The notes beneath the pieces are model-generated. The model was not told where the DNA came from. It worked only from the letters and a program-made list of their open reading frames with translations, and did not search any database. Made by a program: the position numbers and the translations under genes. Positions 45,727 through 54,942 of a DNA stretch of 64,000 nt are shown piece after piece. Within the stretch, counting starts at the first letter, position 1. Each line of letters opens with the position of its first letter. The stretch is from Bacteroidota bacterium (lineage in GTDB: Bacteria; Bacteroidota; Rhodothermia; Rhodothermales; UBA10348): contig JAJCYP010000008.1 of the NCBI GenBank assembly GCA_029262855.1, forward strand, positions 1 through 64,000. The letters are read 5' to 3'.

Positions 45727-47207
45727 TCGGAATCAGTGTTTTCTTGGGGGGCCTCGAGGCGGGCGAGGAAGAGCTCGCGAACGAGCTTCGGATCGGGAGA
45801 ACCGGGATACCGGCGCATCACCTGTCCGATGAAGAAGCCGATCACCCCGGTCTTGCCCGATCGATATTGCCCGACATGGTTGGGGTGCGCCTTGATCACC
45901 TCCTCCACGAACGGCTCAAGCGCCGATGCGTCTGAATCCTGGAGCAGGTTCTTCTCGGCAGCCAGAACGTCGGGAGCACGCGGATCATCCAGCATGACCT
46001 CAAACAGCTCCTGAAAGGCCGTCGAAGACAGCTTGTCCTGCACCCGCAGATCAACCAACGCGGCCAGCCGGGACGGTTCCAGGGGGAAGGCGTCAAAATC
46101 AACGCCCCGCTCACTGGCGGCCCGCAGCCCATCGGTCATGATCACATTGGAGGCGACAACGGCGCCCTCATCACCACTCAGGCACCCGACGACCGCCTCG
46201 AAGTAGTCGGCGGTGGCCCGCTCCTCTGTCAGGATGGTTGCGTTGTACTCCGGGAGTCCCCACCTGGCCAGGTACCGCTCAATCCGCGCCTCCGGCAGGG
46301 CGGGAATCTCGCTGCGAGTTTTTGCCAGCATCTCCTCGGTCACCACAATCGGACACAGGTCGGGGTCGGGGAAATACCGATAATCGTGCGCCTCCTCCTT
46401 GGAACGCATGGACCGGGTCTGACCCGCGTCCACATCCCAAAGCAGGGTCTCCTGCACGACCTCCCCGCCGGCCTCCAGGAGCGCGGTCTGCCGGGCAATC
46501 TCGTGCCCCAGCGCCCGTTCCACATTGCGGAACGAGTTCATGTTCTTCACTTCCGTCTTGGTGCCCAGCTCCTTTTGGCCTCGGGGACGGATGGAAATGT
46601 TGGCGTCGCACCGCAGCGAGCCTTCCTCCATGTTGCCGTCGCAGATGCCCAGATAGCGGACAAGCTGGCGAATCCGCCTCAGATACAGGTAGGCCTGACG
46701 CGGAGACCGGAGGTCGGGTTCGGAGACGATCTCGATCAGGGGCACTCCGCAACGATTGTAGTCCAGCAGCGTGGCGGTCGGGTCCAGATCGTGAACCGAC
46801 TTGCCGGCATCCTCTTCGATGTGGATGCGTGTGACGCCGATCTCGTAGGCCGTGCCCGCATCCGGTCCTTGATCCATGGTGATGACCACCCTTCCATCAC
46901 TGCAGATCGGCGTCTCGAACTGTGAGATCTGATAGCCCTTCGGCAGATCGGGGTAGAAGTAGTGTTTCCTGGCGAGGACAGAGCGAGGTGCAATCTTGCA
47001 CTCCGTAGCCAGGCCCATCCGGAGGGTATAGGCCACCACTCGGCTGTTCAACACCGGAAGCGTTCCGGGATGCCCGAGGCTGATGGGATCCACATGCTCG
47101 TTCGGTCCGGCCCCGAAGTTCGCCGGATCCGGACTGAAGGCCTTCGATTCCGTGAGCAACTGGCAGTGGACTTCCAGTCCGATTACGACTTCCCAGGGTG
47201 AATCCAT
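45723..47207 (-). CDS. gatB: Aspartyl/glutamyl-tRNA amidotransferase subunit B
   Basis: GatB activates Glu- or Asp-tRNA for transamidation in the GatCAB complex, giving correctly charged Gln- or Asn-tRNA. The 494-residue protein has VVIGLEVHCQL, the substrate segment DYNRCGVPLIEIVSEPD, CDANISIRP and the C-terminal YqeY-like helical domain. The ATG at 47207 follows GGAG by eight bases, so the frame's TTG at 47213 is not used. gatA and gatC are not in the window. Confidence 0.96.
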   Translation of the reverse strand: MDSPWEVVIGLEVHCQLLTESKAFSPDPANFGAGPNEHVDPISLGHPGTLPVLNSRVVAYTLRMGLATECKIAPRSVLARKHYFYPDLPKGYQISQFETPICSDGRVVITMDQGPDAGTAYEIGVTRIHIEEDAGKSVHDLDPTATLLDYNRCGVPLIEIVSEPDLRSPRQAYLYLRRIRQLVRYLGICDGNMEEGSLRCDANISIRPRGQKELGTKTEVKNMNSFRNVERALGHEIARQTALLEAGGEVVQETLLWDVDAGQTRSMRSKEEAHDYRYFPDPDLCPIVVTEEMLAKTRSEIPALPEARIERYLARWGLPEYNATILTEERATADYFEAVVGCLSGDEGAVVASNVIMTDGLRAASERGVDFDAFPLEPSRLAALVDLRVQDKLSSTAFQELFEVMLDDPRAPDVLAAEKNLLQDSDASALEPFVEEVIKAHPNHVGQYRSGKTGVIGFFIGQVMRRYPGSPDPKLVRELFLARLEAPQENTDSE

Positions 47208-47209
47208 AC

Positions 47210-49327
47210 TCAATACTCCAGCAGTCGTCTGAGGCTGGCGGGCACACGGGCCGCGGCCGAGTGGATATCCCGCTCGAGCGCCTTTGCGAACGGTATCGGC
47301 AGGTCTTCGGCTGCTTCCCGCATGGGCGGGGCGTCCAGGTGCCTGAATGCGAGTTCGGTGATTTCAGCACAGATCTCACCGCCGAAACCGCCTGTCCGGA
47401 CGGCTTCGTGGATGATCAGAAGACGTCCGGTCTTGCGAACCGACCTCAGCACCGCTTCCCGATCCCACGGGACGAGCGTGCGCAGATCAATCACCTCGAC
47501 GGAGAATCCCCGCCCCTCTTCTTGGGCGGCCGCCTCAAGGGCCCAATCAACGCCGACTCCCCAGGAGACGATGGTCGCGTCGGCGCCTTCCCGCACAACA
47601 GCGGCCTGGCCCAGCGGGACGCGGGCTGAGCCGTCGGGCACGGGTCCTTTCTTTTGGCGATAGAGCAGCTTGTGCTCAAAAAACAGAACCGGGTTCGGAT
47701 CGTCGATGGCGGACAACAGCAGTCCTTTCGCGTCAGCCGGTGTCGACGGTATCACAACCTTGAGACCGGGGACGTGACAGAACCAGGCCTCGATGGACTG
47801 GGAATGGAAGGGCCCGGCTCCAATTTGCCCCCCGAACGGCGCCCGGATCGTGACACCCAGAGGCGAACCCCACCGGTAATGGGTGGTCGCGAGGTTGTTG
47901 ACAATCTGATTGAAGCCGCACGTGATGAAGTCCGCATACTGGATTTCGAGGACTGGCTTGAACCCGGTCAGGGCCAGGCCGATGGCGGCGCCTACGGCAC
48001 CACTCTCGATAATCGGCGTGTTTCGCACGCGATCGCGGCCAAACTTCTCCAGCAGCCCGGCGGTAACCTTGAAAACACCCCCGTACTCCGCGATATCCTG
48101 TCCCATCAGGATGACGGAATCGTCTTCCTGCATGGCGACATCCAAGCCGGCTGAGACGGCGTCGATGAAGCGCAGCTGCGTTTCGCTGCCGGACACCGCA
48201 GCGGACGGCGCCGCAGCGGACCCAGCAGTGGACGCCCCCCCAGCGGACGAGGCGGCAGAGCCATCCTCTCGGCGGGCGGGAGCGAAAAGCGCGGCGCGCT
48301 CGGTATCACGCTCTCCCGAGACTTCCGGCTGGGTCAGCGCCCATTCGGCCAGGGCATCGATCTGCTGTTTGAGTTCCGCGTCGAGGCGGGCTGCGAATCC
48401 CTCGCCCTTCCGTTCGTCCAGTTTGCGGGCGAATGCAGCGACGGGGTCCTTGCCCTCCCACTCCTCGATGAGCTTCTTGGGGACATACTTGACGCCGGAA
48501 GCTTCTTCGTGGCCGCGGAGGCGGAAAGTCTTCATCTCCAGGAGCGTCGGGCCTTCGCCGGCACGGGCCCTCGCGGCCGCCTCGGAGACGGCCTCCATCA
48601 CGACCACGAGATCGTTTCCGTCCACCTTGACGCCCGGCATTCCGTAACCGGCGGCGGCATCGGCAATGTCCACGACCTTCATGGCCTCCGATGCGGGGGT
48701 CGAGAGTCCGTAGCCGTTGTTCTCCACCACAAACAGGACAGGGAGCGCCCAGGCGGCGGCCAGATTCAGGGCCTCGTGAAAGTCACCCTCCCGCGTGGCG
48801 CCTTCTCCAACCAGAGCCAATGCGACCGACCGGTCTTCATTCAGACGACCGCCCAGCCCAAGACCGCAGGCCACGGGCAGCATGGCGGCCAGATGCGATA
48901 TCATCCCTATGATTCGGTGCTGCGGGATGCCGAAGTGAAAGGTTCGATCGCGTCCTCCGGTGAAGCCACCCTCCCGCCCCATCAGTTGGCAGAACAGAGG
49001 TTTCAGTGGAACACCGCGTGTGGTCCAGAGCCCCATATTCCGGTGCATGGGAAGCAACCAGTCCTCCTTCTCGAGGGCGGCCGCACAACCCACCGCGATG
49101 GCCTCCTGGCCGAATCCGCTGAACCACTTGGCCAACCGGCCTTGCCGAATCAGCAGCAGCATCTTGTTCTCGATGGCCCGCGGGAGGGCCAGCGCCCGAT
49201 ACAGGCCCTCAAGATCGTCTGGCGCGATGGTCGGGGCTGCTGTCATTCGGGCAGTGGTTGTCCGGGCGGTGGTCATTCGGGCAGTGGTCGTCCGGGCAGT
49301 AGTCAAGGTAACCGAGTCGTCGGCCAT
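47210..49327 (-). CDS. 2-Oxoacid dehydrogenase E1, alpha and beta subunits fused
   Basis: The 705-residue enzyme contains a complete thiamine-diphosphate E1 alpha part (about 40-340; GEGATREGDFHEALNLAA and NNGYGLSTP) joined by an Ala/Ser-rich linker of about 45 residues to a complete E1 beta part (about 390-705; DIAEYGGVFKVTAG, ESGAVGAAIGLALTG, PFGGQIGAGPFHSQSIEAW). This is the layout of branched-chain 2-oxoacid dehydrogenase E1 fusions, which feed the E2 lipoyl component. The N-terminus has four TTAR[TM] repeats. The ATG at 49327 is chosen, but ATGs within the repeats are alternatives. E2 and E3 are not in the window. Confidence 0.9.
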   Translation of the reverse strand: MADDSVTLTTARTTTARMTTARTTTARMTAAPTIAPDDLEGLYRALALPRAIENKMLLLIRQGRLAKWFSGFGQEAIAVGCAAALEKEDWLLPMHRNMGLWTTRGVPLKPLFCQLMGREGGFTGGRDRTFHFGIPQHRIIGMISHLAAMLPVACGLGLGGRLNEDRSVALALVGEGATREGDFHEALNLAAAWALPVLFVVENNGYGLSTPASEAMKVVDIADAAAGYGMPGVKVDGNDLVVVMEAVSEAAARARAGEGPTLLEMKTFRLRGHEEASGVKYVPKKLIEEWEGKDPVAAFARKLDERKGEGFAARLDAELKQQIDALAEWALTQPEVSGERDTERAALFAPARREDGSAASSAGGASTAGSAAAPSAAVSGSETQLRFIDAVSAGLDVAMQEDDSVILMGQDIAEYGGVFKVTAGLLEKFGRDRVRNTPIIESGAVGAAIGLALTGFKPVLEIQYADFITCGFNQIVNNLATTHYRWGSPLGVTIRAPFGGQIGAGPFHSQSIEAWFCHVPGLKVVIPSTPADAKGLLLSAIDDPNPVLFFEHKLLYRQKKGPVPDGSARVPLGQAAVVREGADATIVSWGVGVDWALEAAAQEEGRGFSVEVIDLRTLVPWDREAVLRSVRKTGRLLIIHEAVRTGGFGGEICAEITELAFRHLDAPPMREAAEDLPIPFAKALERDIHSAAARVPASLRRLLEY
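49242..49301 (-). repeat. Four 15-base repeats coding TTAR[TM] in the E1 N-terminus
   Basis: Two near-identical 30-base units (49242-49271 and 49272-49301) each consist of two related 15-base halves. On the minus strand they encode the pentapeptides TTART and TTARM in alternation. Length changes by whole units would keep the frame, and each TTARM copy supplies an in-frame ATG that could also act as a start. Confidence 0.9.
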
Positions 49328-49356
49328 TGCTGTCAATTGGTGTTCAAGCCCGAAGG

Positions 49357-50745
49357 CTACTGACCGGAGCCCCGAAGTGCCGTGGTAATCGTGCGAAAAA
49401 GGATCTGCAGATCGCGTCGGAGTCCCAGATTTTCGATGTAGAAGAGGTCGTATTTCACCTTCTGCCGGACATCGTCCATGGAGGCATCATACTTCCACTT
49501 GACCTGCGCCCATCCCGTAATGCCCGGCTTGACGCGGTGCCGGCGATTGTAGAGTGGAATTTCAGCCGCCAGCTTCTCCACGAAGAACGGGCGCTCGGGT
49601 CGTGGTCCCACGAGACTCATGTCCCCCTTGAACACGTTCCAGAATTGGGGAATCTCGTCCAGGCGAGTCTTCCGGAGCCAGCGCCCGACGGGCGTGTAGC
49701 GCGGATCATTCTCCGTGGCCCATACCGGACCGGTCTCGGCCTCCGCATCCAGACGCATGGTCCTGAACTTGTACATCGTGAACACCTTGCCCAGACGGCC
49801 AACCCGCTCCTGCCGATAGATGGCGGGTCCTCGGGAAGTGAGCCGAATAACAAGGAGCACGGTCAACCATACGGGAAGCCCCATCACAAGGACAAGGCCC
49901 GAAACCACCAGGTCGAGCAGGCGCTTGGAACTCTCTTCCCAGGCCGGCATGGGCTCCGGCATCACCTCGATCAGGGGCAATCCATACATGTGCTCGGTCC
50001 TGGCCATGCCGCCAATGACCGAATAGAAGTCCGGCACGAGCTTGAGTCGCACCGGCTTGCCATCACAGTACCGAAGAATCTCCAGGAGGGGCTCCTGGTC
50101 GCCGGGACCCAGCGCAATCAGCACGTCCTGAACGTCCAGATCCTCAATGAGCCGAGGCAGATCCGCGATGCTTGATCCGGTAGCCGATGCCCCGTTACCA
50201 CCCGGACTCAGGCGGATGGCGCCGACGATTTCGAGACCGGCCTCGGGATAGGCGGCCACGTCACGGTGCAACTCCTCGAGGCGGTCGTCCCAGCCCACCA
50301 CCAGGGTTCGATGGAGCCCACGGCCGTGCAGGATCAACCACTTCTGTATGGATCGGACCACGAATCGACCCGCGAAGACGAGTCCGAATAGGGCCAGCCA
50401 GTAAAAGAGCAGGTTGCTCTTGGCGGCATATGGGTCGAGTTGGTCTATGAACAAGAGAAAGAACATCACCAGAATCCCGATGGTGATGACCTTCGCCAGC
50501 GACACGAACTCGTCAAACCGGCTGGAGGCGTACCGCTCCCGGTACATTCCGAAGAAAAGGAAGACCACCAGCCAGGCGCCTGTAAGGGCAAGAACCACCA
50601 CCCAAACAAGCGACGGCACAGGCAGATTGACCGGATCCGAGAACCAGCCCCAATCGAACCGAGCCTTGTGCCACAGCAGGTTGGCGCCGAACAGCGCAAC
50701 CGCATCGGCCAAGAGAAGAGCAAGAAGTTCGACGCGTCTGGTCAT
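49357..50745 (-). CDS. Polyprenyl glycosylphosphotransferase (WcaJ/WbaP-type)
   Basis: This membrane enzyme transfers a sugar-1-phosphate to undecaprenyl phosphate to begin exopolysaccharide or O-antigen units. The 462-residue protein has four N-terminal helices, a nucleotide-sugar-like middle (VVGWDDRLEEL), a fifth helix (about 270-290) and the catalytic C-terminus with KFRTMRLDAE, RKTRLDEIPQFWNVFKGDMS and VGPRPERPFF. The gene heads the minus-strand chain down to the GWxTD gene and is divergent from a Wzi-like surface protein, which fits an exopolysaccharide role. Confidence 0.94.
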   Translation of the reverse strand: MTRRVELLALLLADAVALFGANLLWHKARFDWGWFSDPVNLPVPSLVWVVVLALTGAWLVVFLFFGMYRERYASSRFDEFVSLAKVITIGILVMFFLLFIDQLDPYAAKSNLLFYWLALFGLVFAGRFVVRSIQKWLILHGRGLHRTLVVGWDDRLEELHRDVAAYPEAGLEIVGAIRLSPGGNGASATGSSIADLPRLIEDLDVQDVLIALGPGDQEPLLEILRYCDGKPVRLKLVPDFYSVIGGMARTEHMYGLPLIEVMPEPMPAWEESSKRLLDLVVSGLVLVMGLPVWLTVLLVIRLTSRGPAIYRQERVGRLGKVFTMYKFRTMRLDAEAETGPVWATENDPRYTPVGRWLRKTRLDEIPQFWNVFKGDMSLVGPRPERPFFVEKLAAEIPLYNRRHRVKPGITGWAQVKWKYDASMDDVRQKVKYDLFYIENLGLRRDLQILFRTITTALRGSGQ

Positions 50746-50849
50746 GGGGAGTGGGCCAATCTATCGGTGCCTCCCACCGGAACGCAACCGAGCTGGGCGT
50801 CGCTTATGGGCGGGCGAGAGGCTAATTTGGCACCGCCGCCGTCGACCCC

Positions 50850-52376
50850 ATGCCATCCATCGTGTTCCGGGCCCTCGCCTGTTTATTTCTCGGTCTGTTG
50901 CCGCTGCTGCCCCATTCGGCACGCGGCCAGGCGTCCTTGTTCATCCCTGCGGATGACCCGTTGTATGAGGACATCTGGAGTGCGATGCTGCAGGGTTTTC
51001 TCCCTGACCTGAACCCGACGGCGCGACCCTACACCTACGCGGAAGTGCTGAGCGCGCTGCCGGAAGTGTCGCAACGCACCCCTCTCCTGGACCGTATCGC
51101 CTTGGGTGTTTCGCGGTTCGCGGCCACCCGTGGTACGGGCTACACCGGACGGGCCGGCCTGAGGGCTACCGCCAACGGTAGGATGGATCCCGTCCGCCTG
51201 CGGGATGGTGGCTCCGTGCTTTTCCCCTATCTGGAGTCCGGCCTTCACTGGATGGACGGGCCCGTCGTCGCGCGCGCGGGCTTCCGCTTTGACTCCTACT
51301 GGGACGTGGATCCAGACGGTATGGACTCTGTGCTTCGGGCGTTCATGCGCAACGACCAGTCCTACGCGGGCGTGATGGGTCGACACGGCTCGGCAGTCAT
51401 AGGACGGGTCGGCAGTCGATGGGGCAACAACTCCGCACTCCTCGTCAGCGACAATCCCAGGAGCTACGATGCACTCCACATCCGACTCGGCTCGTCGAAG
51501 CTGAGCTTCCGCTCCGTGATTGGCGAACTGGATTCCATTACAGGGGACGGCCGATTCACCGGGACGGCCGGAGACGATTCGGTGGCATCGGGCAGCGAAC
51601 GTCGATGGATGGCCGCGCACCGACTCGATTGGCGCCCCTCGCCCCGACTCCAGATCTCGGTTCAGGAGGCGGTGCTGTATTCCGGTGCAGGCACCGGACT
51701 GTCCCTGAAGTACCTGAACCCCACCCAGTTCCTCATTCTGGCGGTAGACAATCGTCCGAAGAACGACGAAAACAACGGAATCGTGGGGGTGTCCGTCTGG
51801 GCGCAGTCGGCTGGCTGGACCCTGGAGTCCCAGTTGATGTTTGACGACTTTGATCTCTTTTTTGGTGACGAGCCGGCATCGTTCGCGACGTCTGCCGACC
51901 TCACGAAGGTGCTGGGAACCCGAACGGCACTTTCAGGCCGCGTGGAGGCGGTAGCAAGCCGGACCTACAACACCTTCCAGCCAGAAGGACGCTGGACCTA
52001 TCTCAATCGTGGTCTTGCCACGCAGTACTCGGACTACGTGGTGAGCGAGGTCGCGGCCACCTGGTTGGACGCCACGCGTGGCCTGCGCGTCGAGCCGTAC
52101 GCAATCGCCCTTTGGCAGGGGGAACGAGACCTTCGGGCTCCCTACCGCTTCGGTGATTCCTTCGACACCATCCTGGTGGGCACGGTGGAGCGGACGCTTC
52201 AGGTTGGGTCCCGCGTTCGGTACGATCATGCGGGATGGGCCTACCTCGCCGTCGATGCCGGGATCAACAGGGTTGAGAACGCCGGGCACCAACCTGGACG
52301 GTCGAGAACCCGGGCGGCCCTCCTTTTGGGATTCGGCATGCGCTGGAGCATCGCAGGCAGTCGGAAGAACGATTGA
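50850..52376 (+). CDS. Wzi-like capsule assembly outer-membrane protein
   Basis: The 508-residue protein has a signal peptide (ACLFLGLLPLLPHSARG) and then alternates strands and turns throughout, as in an outer-membrane barrel with aromatic girdles. The segment LLVSDNPRSYDALHIRLGSS and other strand spacing resemble capsule assembly Wzi proteins, which hold capsule at the cell surface in Proteobacteria. The family match is by pattern. It begins a four-gene chain of overlapping starts and stops and is divergent from the polyprenyl glycosylphosphotransferase. Confidence 0.6.
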   Translation: MPSIVFRALACLFLGLLPLLPHSARGQASLFIPADDPLYEDIWSAMLQGFLPDLNPTARPYTYAEVLSALPEVSQRTPLLDRIALGVSRFAATRGTGYTGRAGLRATANGRMDPVRLRDGGSVLFPYLESGLHWMDGPVVARAGFRFDSYWDVDPDGMDSVLRAFMRNDQSYAGVMGRHGSAVIGRVGSRWGNNSALLVSDNPRSYDALHIRLGSSKLSFRSVIGELDSITGDGRFTGTAGDDSVASGSERRWMAAHRLDWRPSPRLQISVQEAVLYSGAGTGLSLKYLNPTQFLILAVDNRPKNDENNGIVGVSVWAQSAGWTLESQLMFDDFDLFFGDEPASFATSADLTKVLGTRTALSGRVEAVASRTYNTFQPEGRWTYLNRGLATQYSDYVVSEVAATWLDATRGLRVEPYAIALWQGERDLRAPYRFGDSFDTILVGTVERTLQVGSRVRYDHAGWAYLAVDAGINRVENAGHQPGRSRTRAALLLGFGMRWSIAGSRKND

Positions 52377-52948
52377 TTCGTACCGGAGTTTTCTTGATGC
52401 TCGTGCTCTTGACGCCGTGCCGCCCCGCGCACGGCCAGCCCGAGCCCTTCTCAGAAATGGAGGCGTGGGCCGGACCCGTCCTGCCTGGCCAGCATGGCGC
52501 CCTCGCGGATTACTGGGACCCCGGCATCGGCGCGGCTGTCGGGCTGGCGACGCCGTTTTTCACGGGTCGGCTCACGGGAAGCCTTCGACTGGTCCCCTAC
52601 TCGCCCCGCCAGAGCGTGCCGTCCTTCCGGGCACTCAATCTTCGCGCGGGATGGGACAGATCACTGCTGGCGTATGGCCCGGCCACACTTCGGGGTTCAT
52701 TTCACCTCGGAAACCTGCGCATGTCCTTTGATGACAGCGGCTCAGAGCCAGGCATCCGAAACGAAAGCGAGTTCGCCGCCGGGTACGGGGCCGGCCTGTT
52801 CATCAAGCTGGGCGCTTCATCAGGGATGGCACTCACGGTCACGCAGGAGCGTGTGTTCACCAGCAAGCCGCTCGACCTCCGACACTGGGCGCTTGCGTAC
52901 ACCCGCCGATTCGCGACTTCGGGCTGGGTCAGGAGGTGGATCGAGTGA
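52373..52948 (+). CDS. Small outer-membrane beta-barrel-like protein
   Basis: The 191-residue product starts at a TTG overlapping the stop of the Wzi-like gene (TTGA). A signal peptide (GVFLMLVLLTPCRPAHG) precedes about eight amphipathic strands with many aromatic and glycine residues. It resembles no specific family I can name. Its own end overlaps the next gene's start (GTGA). Confidence 0.62.
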   Translation: MIRTGVFLMLVLLTPCRPAHGQPEPFSEMEAWAGPVLPGQHGALADYWDPGIGAAVGLATPFFTGRLTGSLRLVPYSPRQSVPSFRALNLRAGWDRSLLAYGPATLRGSFHLGNLRMSFDDSGSEPGIRNESEFAAGYGAGLFIKLGASSGMALTVTQERVFTSKPLDLRHWALAYTRRFATSGWVRRWIE

Positions 52949-54942
52949 GGTTCTTTTTCCTCTTGATCCTCGTCCTCGCGGGGGTGGGTCCGGTCTGGGG
53001 CCGCCAGGACATCAGTGTTTCGATGAAGCCCCTTTCCAGTCAGGACCACGTCATTTCCGGCCAGGAAATTCGGGACTGGGGATTGATCCGGATTGCCGAC
53101 ATTCTGGAGCTGGCGCCTGGGTTTTCGGGGTGGTCCGCTGACGGATTCCGCGCAGACGGTTTTGTCTTTGGCGCCGGACCGGCCGGGAGCCAGCAGTGGC
53201 GCATCGCAGTCGATGGCCAGGAAGTCGACGCCCGATTCGTGGACGGCTTCCACAGCGAAGCCCTGCCTGTTTCGACGTCATCCATCAAGAGCGTGCGGCT
53301 GCGCCCGCCGGGGGCAGGACCCGGCGGACTGTCGTCCAGTGGATGGATTCTGTTCGAAACGAACGCCTCCGACTCCCTCGGTGCGACCGCAACCGTCTCG
53401 GTCGGCAACGAAGCTGGCGATCCCGGACCGTACCGGTACACCGAGCTGGCCACCCCCAACGTGGACCGGGACGGCCCCTCAGCCGATGTCCAACTGATCA
53501 TCCCCTTTGCCGCCGGCCGAGGGGACGGCGCTTTTTTCGAGCCCCGGGATGGAGGCCCCCTGCGCCTCTCCTTGGGCGTCCGCGCTGATCAGGCCCACCT
53601 CACTAACGAGGCGATTCTCGACCGTGTCTATGTACTCTTCGACGGTGTTCGAAAACCCCGGATGACTCTGATCCAGCCCCGCCTCGGAATCGAACTGCAG
53701 AGACCCGGCGGCCTCCACCGCGTAACCTGGACCCAAACGACGTTGCGAGACCTGCCCTTTCTGGAGGCGATGGGCTCTGAACTGCCGGTCAGCCGGCACA
53801 GCCGGTCCCTCAGGGCGTCGGGGCGGCAGGTCGCGCGCGGCCTGGCAGTGACCTACAGTGTCTCGGCCAGCCGATCCAGCATGCCGGAGCGCTCGAACGG
53901 CGAGGACCTGTCGCTGGACTGGGCGGAGAGCCTGATGAGGCTTCGGCTGGAGATTGCTTCCGCCGGGGCAGATCCGGTCTGGTCGCTGGGTTATTCGATG
54001 CTGAAAAGGCGGCCGAACAGTCGCGGATTCGAACCCTTCCTCCCCACAGTCCCACACGTCGATTTCAGGGTGACCCGTTCGCTCGCATCAGGCTGGAGCC
54101 GGGTGTGGTCAGGACAGATAGTCCTGGGACGGTATCCGACCACACGGGTTCTTCCCGGTCTGTACATGGACATGGTCCGGACCGAGGGGCCATGGACCTG
54201 GTCCGCCAGAGCAGGCTTCGTGGCCGAAACCCCGGAGGATTCGGGCGTGGAGGCACTCTGGCTTGCCGGCGGGTGGGACTATCCGGGCGACGGCGCCGGG
54301 CGGAGCCTGGGGCCCGATCGCGCACACGATGTCCGGACAGGGAGCCTGGACCTCGAGGCTCGACAAACACGGGGTGATGTAGAATGGGCAGTGGCCCTCT
54401 ACGGACGGTCCGTTCACGGGTTGAATGTCCCTGCCGGTCGTCTTGAACCGGACTCGCTGTTTGAGGCCAGATACCTGTCCGAGCGCGTTTTCCGAGCCGA
54501 CGTCAGTGGCACTCTGGTCGGTGTCCGTGCCTGGGCCTCCCAGCGAGTGGGCGAGTACCTGAGCCACCGTCTGGACTACGGGTTCGCGCACACTGCCAGA
54601 GGCGATGAGGCATTCCGACAGGCCGTATCGGGGCTGCCGCAGGTACGCGCCCGCTATTCACTGCGGGTCTCGCCCTATCCCAGAACGTTTTTCGGACTCG
54701 TCGCCCGATTCGATTCAAGGACGGAGTGGTCGCGCTACCGGACCGTGAGTGGAGGGGAAGATGTCGTACGCCTTCCGGCCAGAGTCACCGTGGACGCCAC
54801 GTTCTCGAAGCAACTCGCCGGCAAACACCTCAGACTGCACGCGACGCTCAAGAACCTGACCCGGGGCCTCACCTCCAGCCATCCGGCCGGACCCCTGCAG
54901 GATCTGGTTTTCGTGGTTGGGTTGAGAGCCTCACTCCGTTGA
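52945..54942 (+). CDS. TonB-dependent receptor-like outer-membrane protein
   Basis: From the GTG at 52945, eight bases after an AGGAGG, this is 665 residues with a signal peptide (MRFFFLLILVLAGVGPVWG). Residues about 25-160 resemble a TonB-receptor plug domain (VISGQEIRDWG, ADILELAPGF, VDGQEVDARFVDGF), then about 500 residues of strand-rich barrel follow. It is shorter than most receptors of this type and has no obvious TonB box or carboxypeptidase-like N-domain. Ligand is unknown. It overlaps the small barrel gene and the methyltransferase gene by four bases each. Confidence 0.7.
   Translation: MRFFFLLILVLAGVGPVWGRQDISVSMKPLSSQDHVISGQEIRDWGLIRIADILELAPGFSGWSADGFRADGFVFGAGPAGSQQWRIAVDGQEVDARFVDGFHSEALPVSTSSIKSVRLRPPGAGPGGLSSSGWILFETNASDSLGATATVSVGNEAGDPGPYRYTELATPNVDRDGPSADVQLIIPFAAGRGDGAFFEPRDGGPLRLSLGVRADQAHLTNEAILDRVYVLFDGVRKPRMTLIQPRLGIELQRPGGLHRVTWTQTTLRDLPFLEAMGSELPVSRHSRSLRASGRQVARGLAVTYSVSASRSSMPERSNGEDLSLDWAESLMRLRLEIASAGADPVWSLGYSMLKRRPNSRGFEPFLPTVPHVDFRVTRSLASGWSRVWSGQIVLGRYPTTRVLPGLYMDMVRTEGPWTWSARAGFVAETPEDSGVEALWLAGGWDYPGDGAGRSLGPDRAHDVRTGSLDLEARQTRGDVEWAVALYGRSVHGLNVPAGRLEPDSLFEARYLSERVFRADVSGTLVGVRAWASQRVGEYLSHRLDYGFAHTARGDEAFRQAVSGLPQVRARYSLRVSPYPRTFFGLVARFDSRTEWSRYRTVSGGEDVVRLPARVTVDATFSKQLAGKHLRLHATLKNLTRGLTSSHPAGPLQDLVFVVGLRASLR

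Noticed and set aside
49242-49301. Short repeats considered as a CRISPR array
   Set aside because: Units are contiguous, 15 or 30 bases, in frame in a coding sequence and without unique spacers.
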